Origin: an uncultured Ilumatobacter sp.
GTDB taxonomy: Bacteria > Actinomycetota > Acidimicrobiia > Acidimicrobiales > Ilumatobacteraceae
Length of the DNA stretch: 27,141 nucleotides
Assembly: GCA_937891565.1 (NCBI GenBank)
Contig: CALAHA010000010.1
Span: forward strand, 1-27,141
Reading direction: 5' to 3'
Below the pieces are notes generated by a model. The model was not told the DNA's origin. It made no database searches and saw only the letters and a program-made list of their open reading frames with translations. Of this stretch, positions 14,242 to 21,160 are shown in pieces. The position numbers and the translations under genes are program-made. Within the stretch, counting starts at the first letter, position 1; each line of letters opens with the position of its first letter.

Positions 14242-15060
14242 GTGAGCACAGCGACGATCAGCTTCGGTACAAAACGCGATGGGCTTGAGCAGCTCCGGCG
14301 GCACTGGGCTGTCGGCGCACCGAAAGCAGCAATCCTGCTTGTTCACGGCATCGGCGAACACTCCGGCCGCTACGAACACGTAGGCGGGGCACTCGCTGCT
14401 GCTGGCTACGACACGCTCGGTTTCGACCAGCGTGGTTTCGGCGAATCCGGCGGTCGCCGCGCCTTCGTCAATGACTTCAGCGAATTTGTCGACGACGTCG
14501 CCGACCTGCTTGTCGAGCGGCGCGAACTCGGGGTTCCAGTGGTCTTGATGGGTCACTCAATGGGCGGCTTGATCTGCGCGACATACCTGGTGAGCAACCG
14601 TCCGCAGCCCGACCTTGCCGTGCTGAGCGCTCCGGCACTCAGTGCCAAGATTCCGCTGTGGCAGCGGATGGCTGTACCCGCACTGAGCCGCGTCGTACCG
14701 AAGCTCCACGTAAAATCGGACTTCGACGGCTCAGTTCTGTCACGCGATGTCGATGTCCAAGAGCGCTACAACAAAGACCCGCTGCGTGTCGACGGCTCGA
14801 CTGCAGCGCTCGGCCGCCAGATCCTCGGTGCAATGAAGGCGACCTCGCCAGCAATCGCAAAGATCACGCTGCCTACCTACGTACTGCACGGCGAGGCCGA
14901 CACGCTCGTGCCTCCATCGGCATCAGAGCCAATCAGCGAGCTACCAAACGTCACGCGCAAGCTGTGGGCAGGCCTGCGCCACGAGTGCATGAACGAGCCG
15001 GAGTGGCCCGAAGTCGTCGCTGGCATTACCGACTGGCTCGATGCCCAGCTGCCGGCCTGA
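14242..15060 (+). CDS. Alpha/beta hydrolase, monoacylglycerol lipase-like
   Basis: A 272-residue serine hydrolase. LLVHGIGEHSGRYEHVGGALAAAGYDTLGFDQRGFGESGGRR near residues 32-75 is the signature start of the monoacylglycerol lipase/lysophospholipase (Hydrolase_4) group. The nucleophile elbow is GHSMGG, the acid is the aspartate of HGEADTLVP, and the histidine is in LRHECMNEPE. It probably cleaves monoacylglycerols or lysolipids at the inner face of the membrane. No signal peptide is seen. Initiation at GTG 14242 is supported by a TAGCTT hexamer eight bases upstream. It converges on egtD with three bases between stops. Confidence 0.9.
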   Translation: MSTATISFGTKRDGLEQLRRHWAVGAPKAAILLVHGIGEHSGRYEHVGGALAAAGYDTLGFDQRGFGESGGRRAFVNDFSEFVDDVADLLVERRELGVPVVLMGHSMGGLICATYLVSNRPQPDLAVLSAPALSAKIPLWQRMAVPALSRVVPKLHVKSDFDGSVLSRDVDVQERYNKDPLRVDGSTAALGRQILGAMKATSPAIAKITLPTYVLHGEADTLVPPSASEPISELPNVTRKLWAGLRHECMNEPEWPEVVAGITDWLDAQLPA

Positions 15061-15063
15061 GTT

Positions 15064-16044
15064 CTACGCTTGACGACGAACGAGGGCGAGGCCGAAGTCG
15101 CCAGCCTCATCGGTAAAGAACTCGCCGTTGGCGAAACCAATTGCAGTCAGATCGGTGAGCAACTTGTCTTGCCGGAACTTGGTCGAGACCTCGATGCGCA
15201 GCTCTTCGCCGGCTTCTAGGTCGAGGTCGAGGTCGAGCGCCTCTATCCGAGCATGCTCGGGTTCACATGCGCGGAGCCGCATATCGATGCGTTCCTCGCG
15301 ACCGTCCCAGAACGGCACGTACTCGAAGTTGCCGACGTCGATGTTGCCATCGAGTTCGCGGTTGATCACCGTCAACGCATTGCGGATGAACGCATCGGTG
15401 ACGCCCTGGCTGTCGTTATATGCAGCGACGAGACGGTCGACCGGCTTCACGAGGTCGACGCCAAGCATCAGCCAGTCACCGGGTTCGAGTACATCAGAGA
15501 GCGCACCAAGAAAGGCGCGCCGCTCCTCCTGGTAGAAGTTGCCGAGCGTGCCGCCAAGCAATGCGACCAACCTCGTCCCGCCGACCGGCAGGCGATGGAG
15601 ATGCCGATTGAAGTCGCCAACAACGGGTGCAACTTCGAGGTCCGGGTAACGCTCGCCGAGCATCTCGGCAGCATCTATGAGTGTGGCTTCACTCACATCG
15701 AGCGGAGCGAACCGGTCGATCGAACCGTGCGCAACGAACGCATCGAGCAACGTGCGTGTCTTGTCACTCGTGCCTGACCCAAGTTCGATCACTGTGGTGG
15801 CGCCCGTGATCTGGGCGATCATTGCGGCATTGGCCTCAAGGATCGAGCGTTCGGCCTCGGTCTGGTAGTACTCGGGCAGCCGCGTGATCTGGCTGTAGAG
15901 CTCACTGCCTCGATCGTCGTACAGCCAGCGTGGGGGCACCGTTCGCGGATGGCTTCGCAGGGCGCGGAGGAGTTCCGTTTGGGGATCGACTCGACTATCG
16001 ATCGATCCGGTGTCGAAGATCGAGGTCTCGGAGGGTTGATTCAT
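15064..16044 (-). CDS. egtD: L-histidine N-alpha-methyltransferase EgtD (ergothioneine biosynthesis)
   Basis: A 326-residue SAM-dependent methyltransferase that trimethylates histidine to hercynine. The family start is PPRWLYDDRGSELYSQITRLPEYYQTEAERSIL, followed by the SAM loop VIELGSGTSDKTRTLLDAF, the conserved LLGGTLGNFYQEERRAFL and the C-terminal LRIEVSTKFRQDKL that holds the imidazole. All look intact and the length equals that of known EgtD (about 321). The ATG at 16044 has AGGAA about seven bases upstream and gives the usual N-terminus. An alternative GTG at 16080 overlaps the egtB stop as GTGA and would add 12 residues. It is the second gene of an egtB-egtD pair. No egtA, egtC or egtE is in the window. 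Confidence 0.95.
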   Translation of the reverse strand: MNQPSETSIFDTGSIDSRVDPQTELLRALRSHPRTVPPRWLYDDRGSELYSQITRLPEYYQTEAERSILEANAAMIAQITGATTVIELGSGTSDKTRTLLDAFVAHGSIDRFAPLDVSEATLIDAAEMLGERYPDLEVAPVVGDFNRHLHRLPVGGTRLVALLGGTLGNFYQEERRAFLGALSDVLEPGDWLMLGVDLVKPVDRLVAAYNDSQGVTDAFIRNALTVINRELDGNIDVGNFEYVPFWDGREERIDMRLRACEPEHARIEALDLDLDLEAGEELRIEVSTKFRQDKLLTDLTAIGFANGEFFTDEAGDFGLALVRRQA

Positions 16045-16076
16045 AAAAGATTCCTGACTGCCCACTGTTGTCTTGG

Positions 16077-16874
16077 TCACTGGCGATCCGTGGCCAACCG
16101 GACGCCCGAGGCATGCCAGCGAGTGTGCGGATGGAAGAAGTTACGGTAAGTCGACCTGGTGTGGCCGGGCGGCGTGAACACACATCCGCCGCGCAGCACC
16201 TGCTGGCCGGACATGAACTTGCCGTTGTACTCCCCGATCGCACCGTCGGCAATCGAGAAGCCGTCGGCCCCGTGATCGACACCGATGTCGGCGAGACCGC
16301 CGGCGAAGTCGACCCAGTTGCTGGGCCCAGGGTCAACAGCGGGCGCATGCGGACGATCGGCGTAGGCCGGTCCAACGGCAGGATTCATCGAGAGGACGTG
16401 CTTTATGTCCATCAGCAAGAGCTCTTGATGCTGCTCTTCGTGATGCGTACCGAGTTCGACGACCGCAGCGATTGCGGTATCGAGGCCACCGGTCATCAGC
16501 TCGAGCATTTCCTTGTCAACATGATTGCGATAATTGGCAACCTCAGCAACGGAAGGGCGAGTAACGAGACCACGTTGTGGTCGTGGGTGGCGCGCGCCGA
16601 CTGCTTCGTAGTAGCTGTTGTAGAGAAAGCGGTACTCGGGCCGATCCCACACGCGGCCACTTGTGCCGTCGGCGCGCAATACAAACTCGGCGAAGAACCA
16701 CGTGGTGTGCGCCCGGTGCCACTTCGTCGGGCTGGTGTCGGGCATCGACTGCACGACTTGATCTTCGGCCGACAGTGGCGCCGCCAGCCGTTCGGTACGA
16801 GCCCGGACCTTTGCGAATCGGTCGGCGAATCGGTCGGCGAATCGGTCGGCGACTGCATCGACATTCGTTGCCAT
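16077..16874 (-). CDS. egtB: Ergothioneine sulfoxide synthase EgtB, internally deleted
   Basis: EgtB normally has about 430 residues: an N-terminal DinB domain and a C-terminal FGE-sulfatase domain. This frame has 265. The DinB part is intact, with iron ligands at H53 (KWHRAH), H145 and H149 (HEEQHQEL). The entry to the second domain, SNWVDFAGGLADIGVDHGADGFS, is present, but it jumps at about residues 207-212 to the extreme end of the family, GAIGEYNGKFM then RNFFHPHTRWHASGVRLA. Roughly 180 residues, with the sulfoxide-synthase tyrosine region, are gone in frame. I infer loss of normal EgtB activity, or an assembly error. The N-terminus carries an ADRF triplication coded by 12-bp repeats. The start is ATG 16874; egtD overlaps or follows at once. 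Confidence 0.88.
   Translation of the reverse strand: MATNVDAVADRFADRFADRFAKVRARTERLAAPLSAEDQVVQSMPDTSPTKWHRAHTTWFFAEFVLRADGTSGRVWDRPEYRFLYNSYYEAVGARHPRPQRGLVTRPSVAEVANYRNHVDKEMLELMTGGLDTAIAAVVELGTHHEEQHQELLLMDIKHVLSMNPAVGPAYADRPHAPAVDPGPSNWVDFAGGLADIGVDHGADGFSIADGAIGEYNGKFMSGQQVLRGGCVFTPPGHTRSTYRNFFHPHTRWHASGVRLATDRQ
16243..16268. repeat. 8-bp direct repeats at the egtB deletion junction
   Basis: CCGTCGGC occurs at 16243-16250 and again at 16261-16268, bracketing the codons where the EgtB sequence skips most of its C-terminal domain. Short direct repeats of this kind are common at deletion joints, but an 8-mer in GC-rich DNA can also be chance. Confidence 0.35.
16814..16849. repeat. Three perfect 12-bp tandem repeats inside the egtB 5' end
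   Basis: CGAATCGGTCGG is repeated three times head to tail. On the minus strand it codes for successive ADRF tetrapeptides (residues about 9-20 of EgtB), so copy changes keep the frame. A helical N-terminal extension results. Confidence 0.9.
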
Positions 16875-16940
16875 GCATCTACCCAACCGCAAACGACTCG
16901 CAATTAATCCGCCGACGGCGAACGAGTTTGTCGGCCGCAC

Positions 16941-16946
16941 TAACGT
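16941..16946 (+). promoter_or_regulatory. Putative -10 element of the LLM oxidoreductase gene at 16954
   Basis: TAACGT ends seven bases before the ATG at 16954, supporting that start over the in-frame GTG at 16945 and over ATGs further upstream. Confidence 0.5.
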
Positions 16947-16953
16947 GACGCCC

Positions 16954-17811
16954 ATGGACATCGGCGTCACCATCTTTCCGACCGACCAGACAATCAACCC
17001 CGTCGAACTGGCCAAAGAGGCCGAGGCACACGGCTTTGAGTCGCTCTGGTTCCCCGAGCATTCGCACATTCCGACCAGCCGGGCAACACCCTGGGGCGGC
17101 CGCGCTGGCGCTCCACCGCTGCCCGAGTTCTACTGGCGCACGCACGACCCGTTCGTCACGCTCGGGGCGTGCGCATCGGTGACGAGCACGATCAAGATCG
17201 GCACCGGCATCTGCCTGGTGGCCCAGCGCGACCCGATCCACACGGCAAAGGAAGTCGCCAGTGTTGACTCGCTGTCCGACGGCCGCATGCTGTTCGGGAT
17301 CGGTTACGGCTGGAACAAGGAAGAAATGGCACAGCACGGCACCGCGTACGGCGAGCGCCGTAAGTTGCTGCGCGAGAACATCCTCGCAATGAAGGCGCTG
17401 TGGACCCAAGACGAAGCATCATTCGAAGGCGACATGGTCCAGATCGAGTCGAGCTGGGCCTGGCCCAAGCCGACACAAAAGCCGGGTCCGCCCGTCATCC
17501 TCGGCGGCGCCGCCGGCCCGAAGACTGCGGCACACATCGCTGAGTTCTGCGATGGCTGGATGCCGATCGGCGGACGTCACGGCATCGACGGTTGGGACAA
17601 CGTCGTCAAGGCATGCGAGGACATCGGCCGTGACCCTGCCGAGATCGAACTCGGCATGTTCGGCGTGCCCGAAAGCGAAGAAAAGCTCACCGCACTCGCC
17701 GGGCAGGGCCTCAAGCGTGCGGTGTTCGTGCTTTCGCAGGGCCCACGTGACGACGTCATGGCCGACCTCGAACGGATCGCGCCGTTCGTCGACGCCATGC
17801 GCGACGCCTGA
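16954..17811 (+). CDS. LLM-class F420-dependent oxidoreductase (TIGR03619-like)
   Basis: A 285-residue luciferase-like TIM-barrel enzyme. MDIGVTIFPTDQTINPVELAKEAEAHGFESLWFPEHSHIPTSR, with the following proline-rich PWGGRAGAPPLPEFYWRTHDPFV, fits the TIGR03619 F420-type subfamily. LSDGRMLFGIGYGWNKEEM and the C-terminal third (VILGGAAGPKTAAHIAEFCDGWMPIG) are also typical. It is likely to use reduced or oxidised F420 on an unknown substrate. The gene is divergent from egtB with about 79 bases between starts and ends before a strong hairpin shared with the convergent SMP-30 gene. F420 use is inferred from family membership. Confidence 0.88.
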   Translation: MDIGVTIFPTDQTINPVELAKEAEAHGFESLWFPEHSHIPTSRATPWGGRAGAPPLPEFYWRTHDPFVTLGACASVTSTIKIGTGICLVAQRDPIHTAKEVASVDSLSDGRMLFGIGYGWNKEEMAQHGTAYGERRKLLRENILAMKALWTQDEASFEGDMVQIESSWAWPKPTQKPGPPVILGGAAGPKTAAHIAEFCDGWMPIGGRHGIDGWDNVVKACEDIGRDPAEIELGMFGVPESEEKLTALAGQGLKRAVFVLSQGPRDDVMADLERIAPFVDAMRDA

Positions 17812-17828
17812 CCCTCGCCAAACTGGCC

Positions 17829-17859
17829 CTGTCACACCGAGGTCACCTCGGTGTGACAG
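17829..17859. terminator. Bidirectional hairpin between LLM and SMP-30 genes
   Basis: A perfect 14-bp stem (CTGTCACACCGAGG with its complement) closes a 3-base TCA loop. It sits 17 bases after the LLM stop and directly against the stop codon of the convergent SMP-30 gene. No long T-run follows on either strand, as is usual for actinobacterial terminators. The stem is nearly the same as that at 19724-19752. Confidence 0.8.
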
Positions 17860-18708
17860 TTACGGGCGGTCGGTGGCGTTGCGGGCGACGTCAACGGTGG
17901 TGACCCAGAGCTTGCCAGTGGCGGTGCCCGCTGCTTTGGATGGGTGCGAATCCTGGCAAGTCAGCGCGAACAACTGGTTGCCGTCTGCGCCGCCAAGCAT
18001 GCAGGCATAGGTGTTTTCCTCAGTCGTCAGCTGATGCGTGATCTCACCACCCTCGAGGACCCGTACCACTTGTTTGCCAAGTGCATCGGAGTACCAAATG
18101 CCGCCCTCGGCATCAACTGTGCACCCGTCGGGTGCTGTGCCTTCGACCTTCGCCCAGATACGCCGGTTGGTCAACGTGGCGTCATCGTTAATGTCCCACG
18201 CTGTGTACTGACCACCAAACGACTCGCCGACGATGAGTGTCTTCCCGTCGTCGACAATGACCGAGCCGTTCGGGAACATGAGATCGGTAGCGGCAATTTC
18301 GATGGAGCCGTCGGCTCGCACGAGCGCCAACGAGGCCATGGCGAACTCGTCGCCAGCCTCCATGTCGAAGCCAAAGTTGCCGACGTAAGCGTTGCCTGCA
18401 GCGTCCATGACCATGTCGTTGCAATGGCCGTTGGCAACGCCGCCCAGGTCGGCGTACTCGACGACGGAACCATCTGGTTCAACGCACATCAGCTTGCGGT
18501 CAGCCATCGAAACGAACACCAATCGCCCGTCGGGCAGCCAGTCGAGCCCCGATGGTCTGGCGTCGCATTCGACCTCGACGTTCCGAACTCCGTCGAGGCC
18601 GACCGTGGAAATTGTCTGCTGGTAGAAGTCGCTGAACCAGAACTTGCCGTCATGCCAACGCGGCCCTTCGCCGAAGTCGATGTGGTCAATCACGAGTTCC
18701 CAGGTCAC
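17860..18708 (-). CDS. SMP-30/gluconolactonase-like beta-propeller
   Basis: A 282-residue six-bladed propeller of the SMP-30/gluconolactonase/luciferin-regenerating family, which hydrolyses lactones in a metal-dependent way. The expected metal ligands are visible: glutamate in DFGEGPRWHDG near residue 14, asparagine in GHCNDMVMDAAGNAYVGN, and aspartate in PDGCTVDAEGGIWYSD. Also typical are RPSGLDWLPDGRLVF and PNGSVIVDDGKTLIVGES. The substrate is unknown. Initiation at GTG 18708 is supported by a TACTGT hexamer seven bases upstream; it is divergent from the LLM gene at 18809. No signal peptide is present, so it should be cytoplasmic. Confidence 0.88.
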   Translation of the reverse strand: MTWELVIDHIDFGEGPRWHDGKFWFSDFYQQTISTVGLDGVRNVEVECDARPSGLDWLPDGRLVFVSMADRKLMCVEPDGSVVEYADLGGVANGHCNDMVMDAAGNAYVGNFGFDMEAGDEFAMASLALVRADGSIEIAATDLMFPNGSVIVDDGKTLIVGESFGGQYTAWDINDDATLTNRRIWAKVEGTAPDGCTVDAEGGIWYSDALGKQVVRVLEGGEITHQLTTEENTYACMLGGADGNQLFALTCQDSHPSKAAGTATGKLWVTTVDVARNATDRP

Positions 18709-18715
18709 GGAGCCG

Positions 18716-18721
18716 ACAGTA
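18716..18721 (-). promoter_or_regulatory. Putative -10 element of the SMP-30 gene
   Basis: The minus strand reads TACTGT and ends seven bases before the GTG at 18708. Confidence 0.5.
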
Positions 18722-18795
18722 GTTCGCTCCCTGGATCCGATCGGCGGTCAGAGGCCGGCGGCGGTCCCGGTCATCGGTGCGGCCTGACACTGCCG

Positions 18796-18801
18796 TAGGG
18801 T
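18796..18801 (+). promoter_or_regulatory. Putative -10 element of the LLM oxidoreductase gene at 18809
   Basis: TAGGGT ends seven bases before the ATG at 18809. Together with the SMP-30 hexamer it leaves about 75 bases for any shared regulation between the two genes. Confidence 0.5.
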
Positions 18802-18808
18802 CCGCTCA

Positions 18809-19717
18809 ATGAAAATCGGCATCAACGGCTCCGGCCACCTCGCTTCACCCAACCTCGATGCGATTGTCACTGACATCGAACAGAGCGAAGCCGATGGTTA
18901 CGCCAGCTATTGGCTCGCGCAGACAGCGCTCGCTGACTCGATTGCGATGCTCGGGATCGCTGGCCGGACGACATCGGAAATCGAACTCGGTACTGCCGTC
19001 GTGCCGACCTGGACCCGCCACCCCGAGGTGATGGCTGCCGGCGCGCTGACAGCGCAGGCAGCGTCGAAAGGCCGTCTTGTGCTGGGCATCGGACTCGCTC
19101 ACCAGACAACGGTCGAAGACCGATGGGGAATGGCCTGGGAACGCCCGGTCAAGCACATGTCCGAGTACCTCGCGATCCTCGACTCGCTGTTGAACACCGG
19201 TACCGCCTCGCTCAAGGGCGAGGTCTGGTCTCTGAACCAGCAAGCAGCATTGATGACCGATACGCCGCCCAAGATCATGGTCGCTGCGCTTGGCGAGCAG
19301 ATGCTCAAAATCGCAGGCAAACGGACCGACGGAACGATCCTCTGGTGCGTCGGTCCCAAGACGCTCGAAGCACAGATCGTTCCGGTCATCAACGACGCCG
19401 CCGACAGCGCCGGTCGTCCCGCTCCTCGTGTCGTGTGCAGCCTTCCGGTCTGCGTCACCGACAACCCGCAGCCAACGCGCGACTTCGTCGGCCAGATGCT
19501 CGCCGGTTACGCCGAATTGCCGTCGTACCGGGCCATGCTCGACATCGAAGGTGTACACGGCGTCGAAGAGATCTCGCTGATCGGTGACGAGGCAACGGTC
19601 AACGCCGGCCTCGACGCAATCGCAGCCGCAGGCGCCACCGACTTCACCGCCGTGGTCATCCCCGACGGTGATGGCCCGGCACGCACGCTGAACCTCTTGC
19701 AGGCCCGCACGAACTGA
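18809..19717 (+). CDS. LLM-class F420-dependent oxidoreductase (TIGR03564-like)
   Basis: A 302-residue luciferase-like protein. MKIGINGSGHLASPNLDAIVTDIEQSEADGYASYWLAQTALAD followed by IELGTAVVPTWTRHPEVMAAGALTAQAASKGRLVLGIGLAHQ and VEDRWGMAWERPVKHMSEYLAIL places it in a third LLM subgroup, probably TIGR03564 (MSMEG_4879-like), which is assigned F420. The three LLM proteins of the window differ strongly from each other, so they are not recent duplicates. Its ATG has a TAGGGT -10 element seven bases upstream. It ends before a hairpin shared with the convergent VOC gene. The substrate is unknown. Confidence 0.86.
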   Translation: MKIGINGSGHLASPNLDAIVTDIEQSEADGYASYWLAQTALADSIAMLGIAGRTTSEIELGTAVVPTWTRHPEVMAAGALTAQAASKGRLVLGIGLAHQTTVEDRWGMAWERPVKHMSEYLAILDSLLNTGTASLKGEVWSLNQQAALMTDTPPKIMVAALGEQMLKIAGKRTDGTILWCVGPKTLEAQIVPVINDAADSAGRPAPRVVCSLPVCVTDNPQPTRDFVGQMLAGYAELPSYRAMLDIEGVHGVEEISLIGDEATVNAGLDAIAAAGATDFTAVVIPDGDGPARTLNLLQARTN

Positions 19718-19723
19718 CGGACT

Positions 19724-19752
19724 GTCACACCGAGGTCTGACCTCGGTGTGAC
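19724..19752. terminator. Bidirectional hairpin between LLM and VOC genes
   Basis: A perfect 13-bp stem (GTCACACCGAGGT with its complement) and a CTG loop start seven bases after the LLM stop and lie 24 bases from the stop of the convergent VOC gene. The stem repeats the one at 17829-17859 almost base for base. Confidence 0.8.
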
Positions 19753-19776
19753 GATCCAGCGCACGAACTGATCACG

Positions 19777-20304
19777 CTAGAGAACTGCCATGCCGTCCAT
19801 TTCGCCAAGCGGATCGTTGATCAGTTCGATGCGTTCGCCATCGGGGCCAGAGCAGTAGAGCGAGTTGCTGCCGACGATGAAGGTCTCGACGCCAGCAGCT
19901 TCGAGCTTGCCCTTCAAACGATCCCAGTTGTCCGGCGGCACCGAGATGGCGAGGTGGTGGTGCCCACCGAGCACCTCCGCGTACTCATTGAGGCCGAGAC
20001 CCGGGAAGTCAAAGAAAGCCAAAGCGTTGCTGTTGCCGATGTCGAAGAAGAAGTGAGTCGATCCCGCGTAGTCGCGGTTCTCGAACAGTTCCGTCAACGG
20101 GAACTCAAGGAGCCCCTGGTAAAAGTCAATCGTCCGCTCGACGTTGCTCGAGATGAGCGCCTGATGATGCACCCCGCGAGCTGACGACGCCGGTCGATCG
20201 GCTGCAGCGCGGAGGTACTTATCGCGCATCGCTGCCCACTCGCCGACGCGATCAGGATGATCACCATCATGTGTCGACCCAAAGTGCGGTGATTTCGTTG
20301 TCAC
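19777..20304 (-). CDS. VOC (glyoxalase/dioxygenase-like) family protein
   Basis: A 175-residue vicinal-oxygen-chelate protein. The domain starts at GVHHQALISSNVERTIDFYQGLLEFPLTELFE (about residue 44) and shows the paired metal ligands: histidine in GVHHQAL, histidine in GGHHHLAISV and glutamate in PDGERIELI. Relatives include ring-cleaving dioxygenases, glyoxalase I and fosfomycin-type thiol transferases, which cannot be told apart here. The start is uncertain: GTG 20304 has AGGAAG about ten bases upstream, while GTG 20337 adds 11 residues. It follows the aldolase gene in the same direction, probably in one operon, and ends before a strong hairpin. Confidence 0.82.
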   Translation of the reverse strand: MTTKSPHFGSTHDGDHPDRVGEWAAMRDKYLRAAADRPASSARGVHHQALISSNVERTIDFYQGLLEFPLTELFENRDYAGSTHFFFDIGNSNALAFFDFPGLGLNEYAEVLGGHHHLAISVPPDNWDRLKGKLEAAGVETFIVGSNSLYCSGPDGERIELINDPLGEMDGMAVL

Positions 20305-20357
20305 CGCAACAGTCTTCCTGATCTTGGCCCAGATCACAATCTCGGATTTTGAACCGT

Positions 20358-21140
20358 TCAGTACATCGATCCGCTGGATCCGTCGATGTTGTTGCCACGT
20401 GCACGGTCGAGTTCGGCGTCCATCCCGAGCTTCATCGCCTGAAGGTCACCGGTGACGGTGACCATCCGGTAGCCGCGCTCGAGCCGATCAGGAGTCAGCG
20501 CACCGGTTGCATGTATGCCAGCGACGATGCCGCGCTCGTTGCAGCCTGCAGCGATCGCGTCGAGCGCTTCGAGGAATTCAGGCGCTTCGTCGTGGTTTCC
20601 CGGGCCGAGGCCAAGCGTGATCGAGAGGTCAGACGGGCCCACGTACACCGCGTCGATACCGGGCACCGCAAGGATGTCGTCAAGGTTGCCAACCGCTTCG
20701 ATCGTCTCGATCATTGGGATACAAGCGACGTTGTCCTTTGCCCACTCGAAGTACGGCCGATCGGTTCGTGCACCAACCAGAGTCGGGCCGCTACTCCGGG
20801 CGCCTTCTGGCGCATACCTGCACGCACGGACAGCGGCTTCTGCTTCCGCGACCGTATTCACCATTGGGATGATGACGCCTTGCGCACCAGCATCGAGCAT
20901 CTTGCCGATGATCCCCGGCTCGTTCCATGGCACACGCACGATCGGGCGCCCGCCGCCGAGCAGAACCGCCTGGATCATCGAGACGCAGTCGGAATACTCG
21001 ACAGCGCCGTGCTGTGCGTCGATGCACACGTAATCGAAGCCAGCGCGCGCTACAGCCTCGGCCGTCACACTGCTGGGAACCGACAGCCAGCCTCCGAGTG
21101 TCGTTCCACTGTCATTCCAGATCTGTCGGAGTGTTTCCAT
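20358..21140 (-). CDS. HpcH/HpaI family class II aldolase
   Basis: A 260-residue metal-dependent aldolase of the HpcH/HpaI (4-hydroxy-2-oxo-acid aldolase) family. GGWLSVPSSVTAEAVARAGFDYVCIDAQHGAVEYSD at the start, PIVRVPWNEPGIIGKMLDAGAQGVIIPMVNTVAEAEAAVRACRYAPEGARSSGP in the middle, and IPMIETIEAVGNLDDILAVPGIDAVYVGPSDLSITLG carry the conserved arginine, glutamate and aspartate of the site. It would split 4-hydroxy-2-oxo acids to pyruvate plus an aldehyde, as in homoprotocatechuate or sugar-acid breakdown, or act on citramalate-like substrates. The ATG at 21140 gives the family N-terminus. It lies 20 bases behind the D-2-hydroxyacid dehydrogenase gene, suggesting one operon. Confidence 0.9.
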   Translation of the reverse strand: METLRQIWNDSGTTLGGWLSVPSSVTAEAVARAGFDYVCIDAQHGAVEYSDCVSMIQAVLLGGGRPIVRVPWNEPGIIGKMLDAGAQGVIIPMVNTVAEAEAAVRACRYAPEGARSSGPTLVGARTDRPYFEWAKDNVACIPMIETIEAVGNLDDILAVPGIDAVYVGPSDLSITLGLGPGNHDEAPEFLEALDAIAAGCNERGIVAGIHATGALTPDRLERGYRMVTVTGDLQAMKLGMDAELDRARGNNIDGSSGSMY

Positions 21141-21160
21141 GTACGCAGTCTCGCGCTTAC

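Noticed and set aside
13459..14556. 365-codon minus-strand frame opposite the DJ-1-like and hydrolase genes
   Set aside because: It overlaps two genes with conserved motifs on the plus strand and its translation has no domain character.
15219..15240. GGTCGA repeats in the egtD gene
   Set aside because: They code for an alternating Asp-Leu stretch (DLDLDLE) in a conserved protein and need no other explanation.
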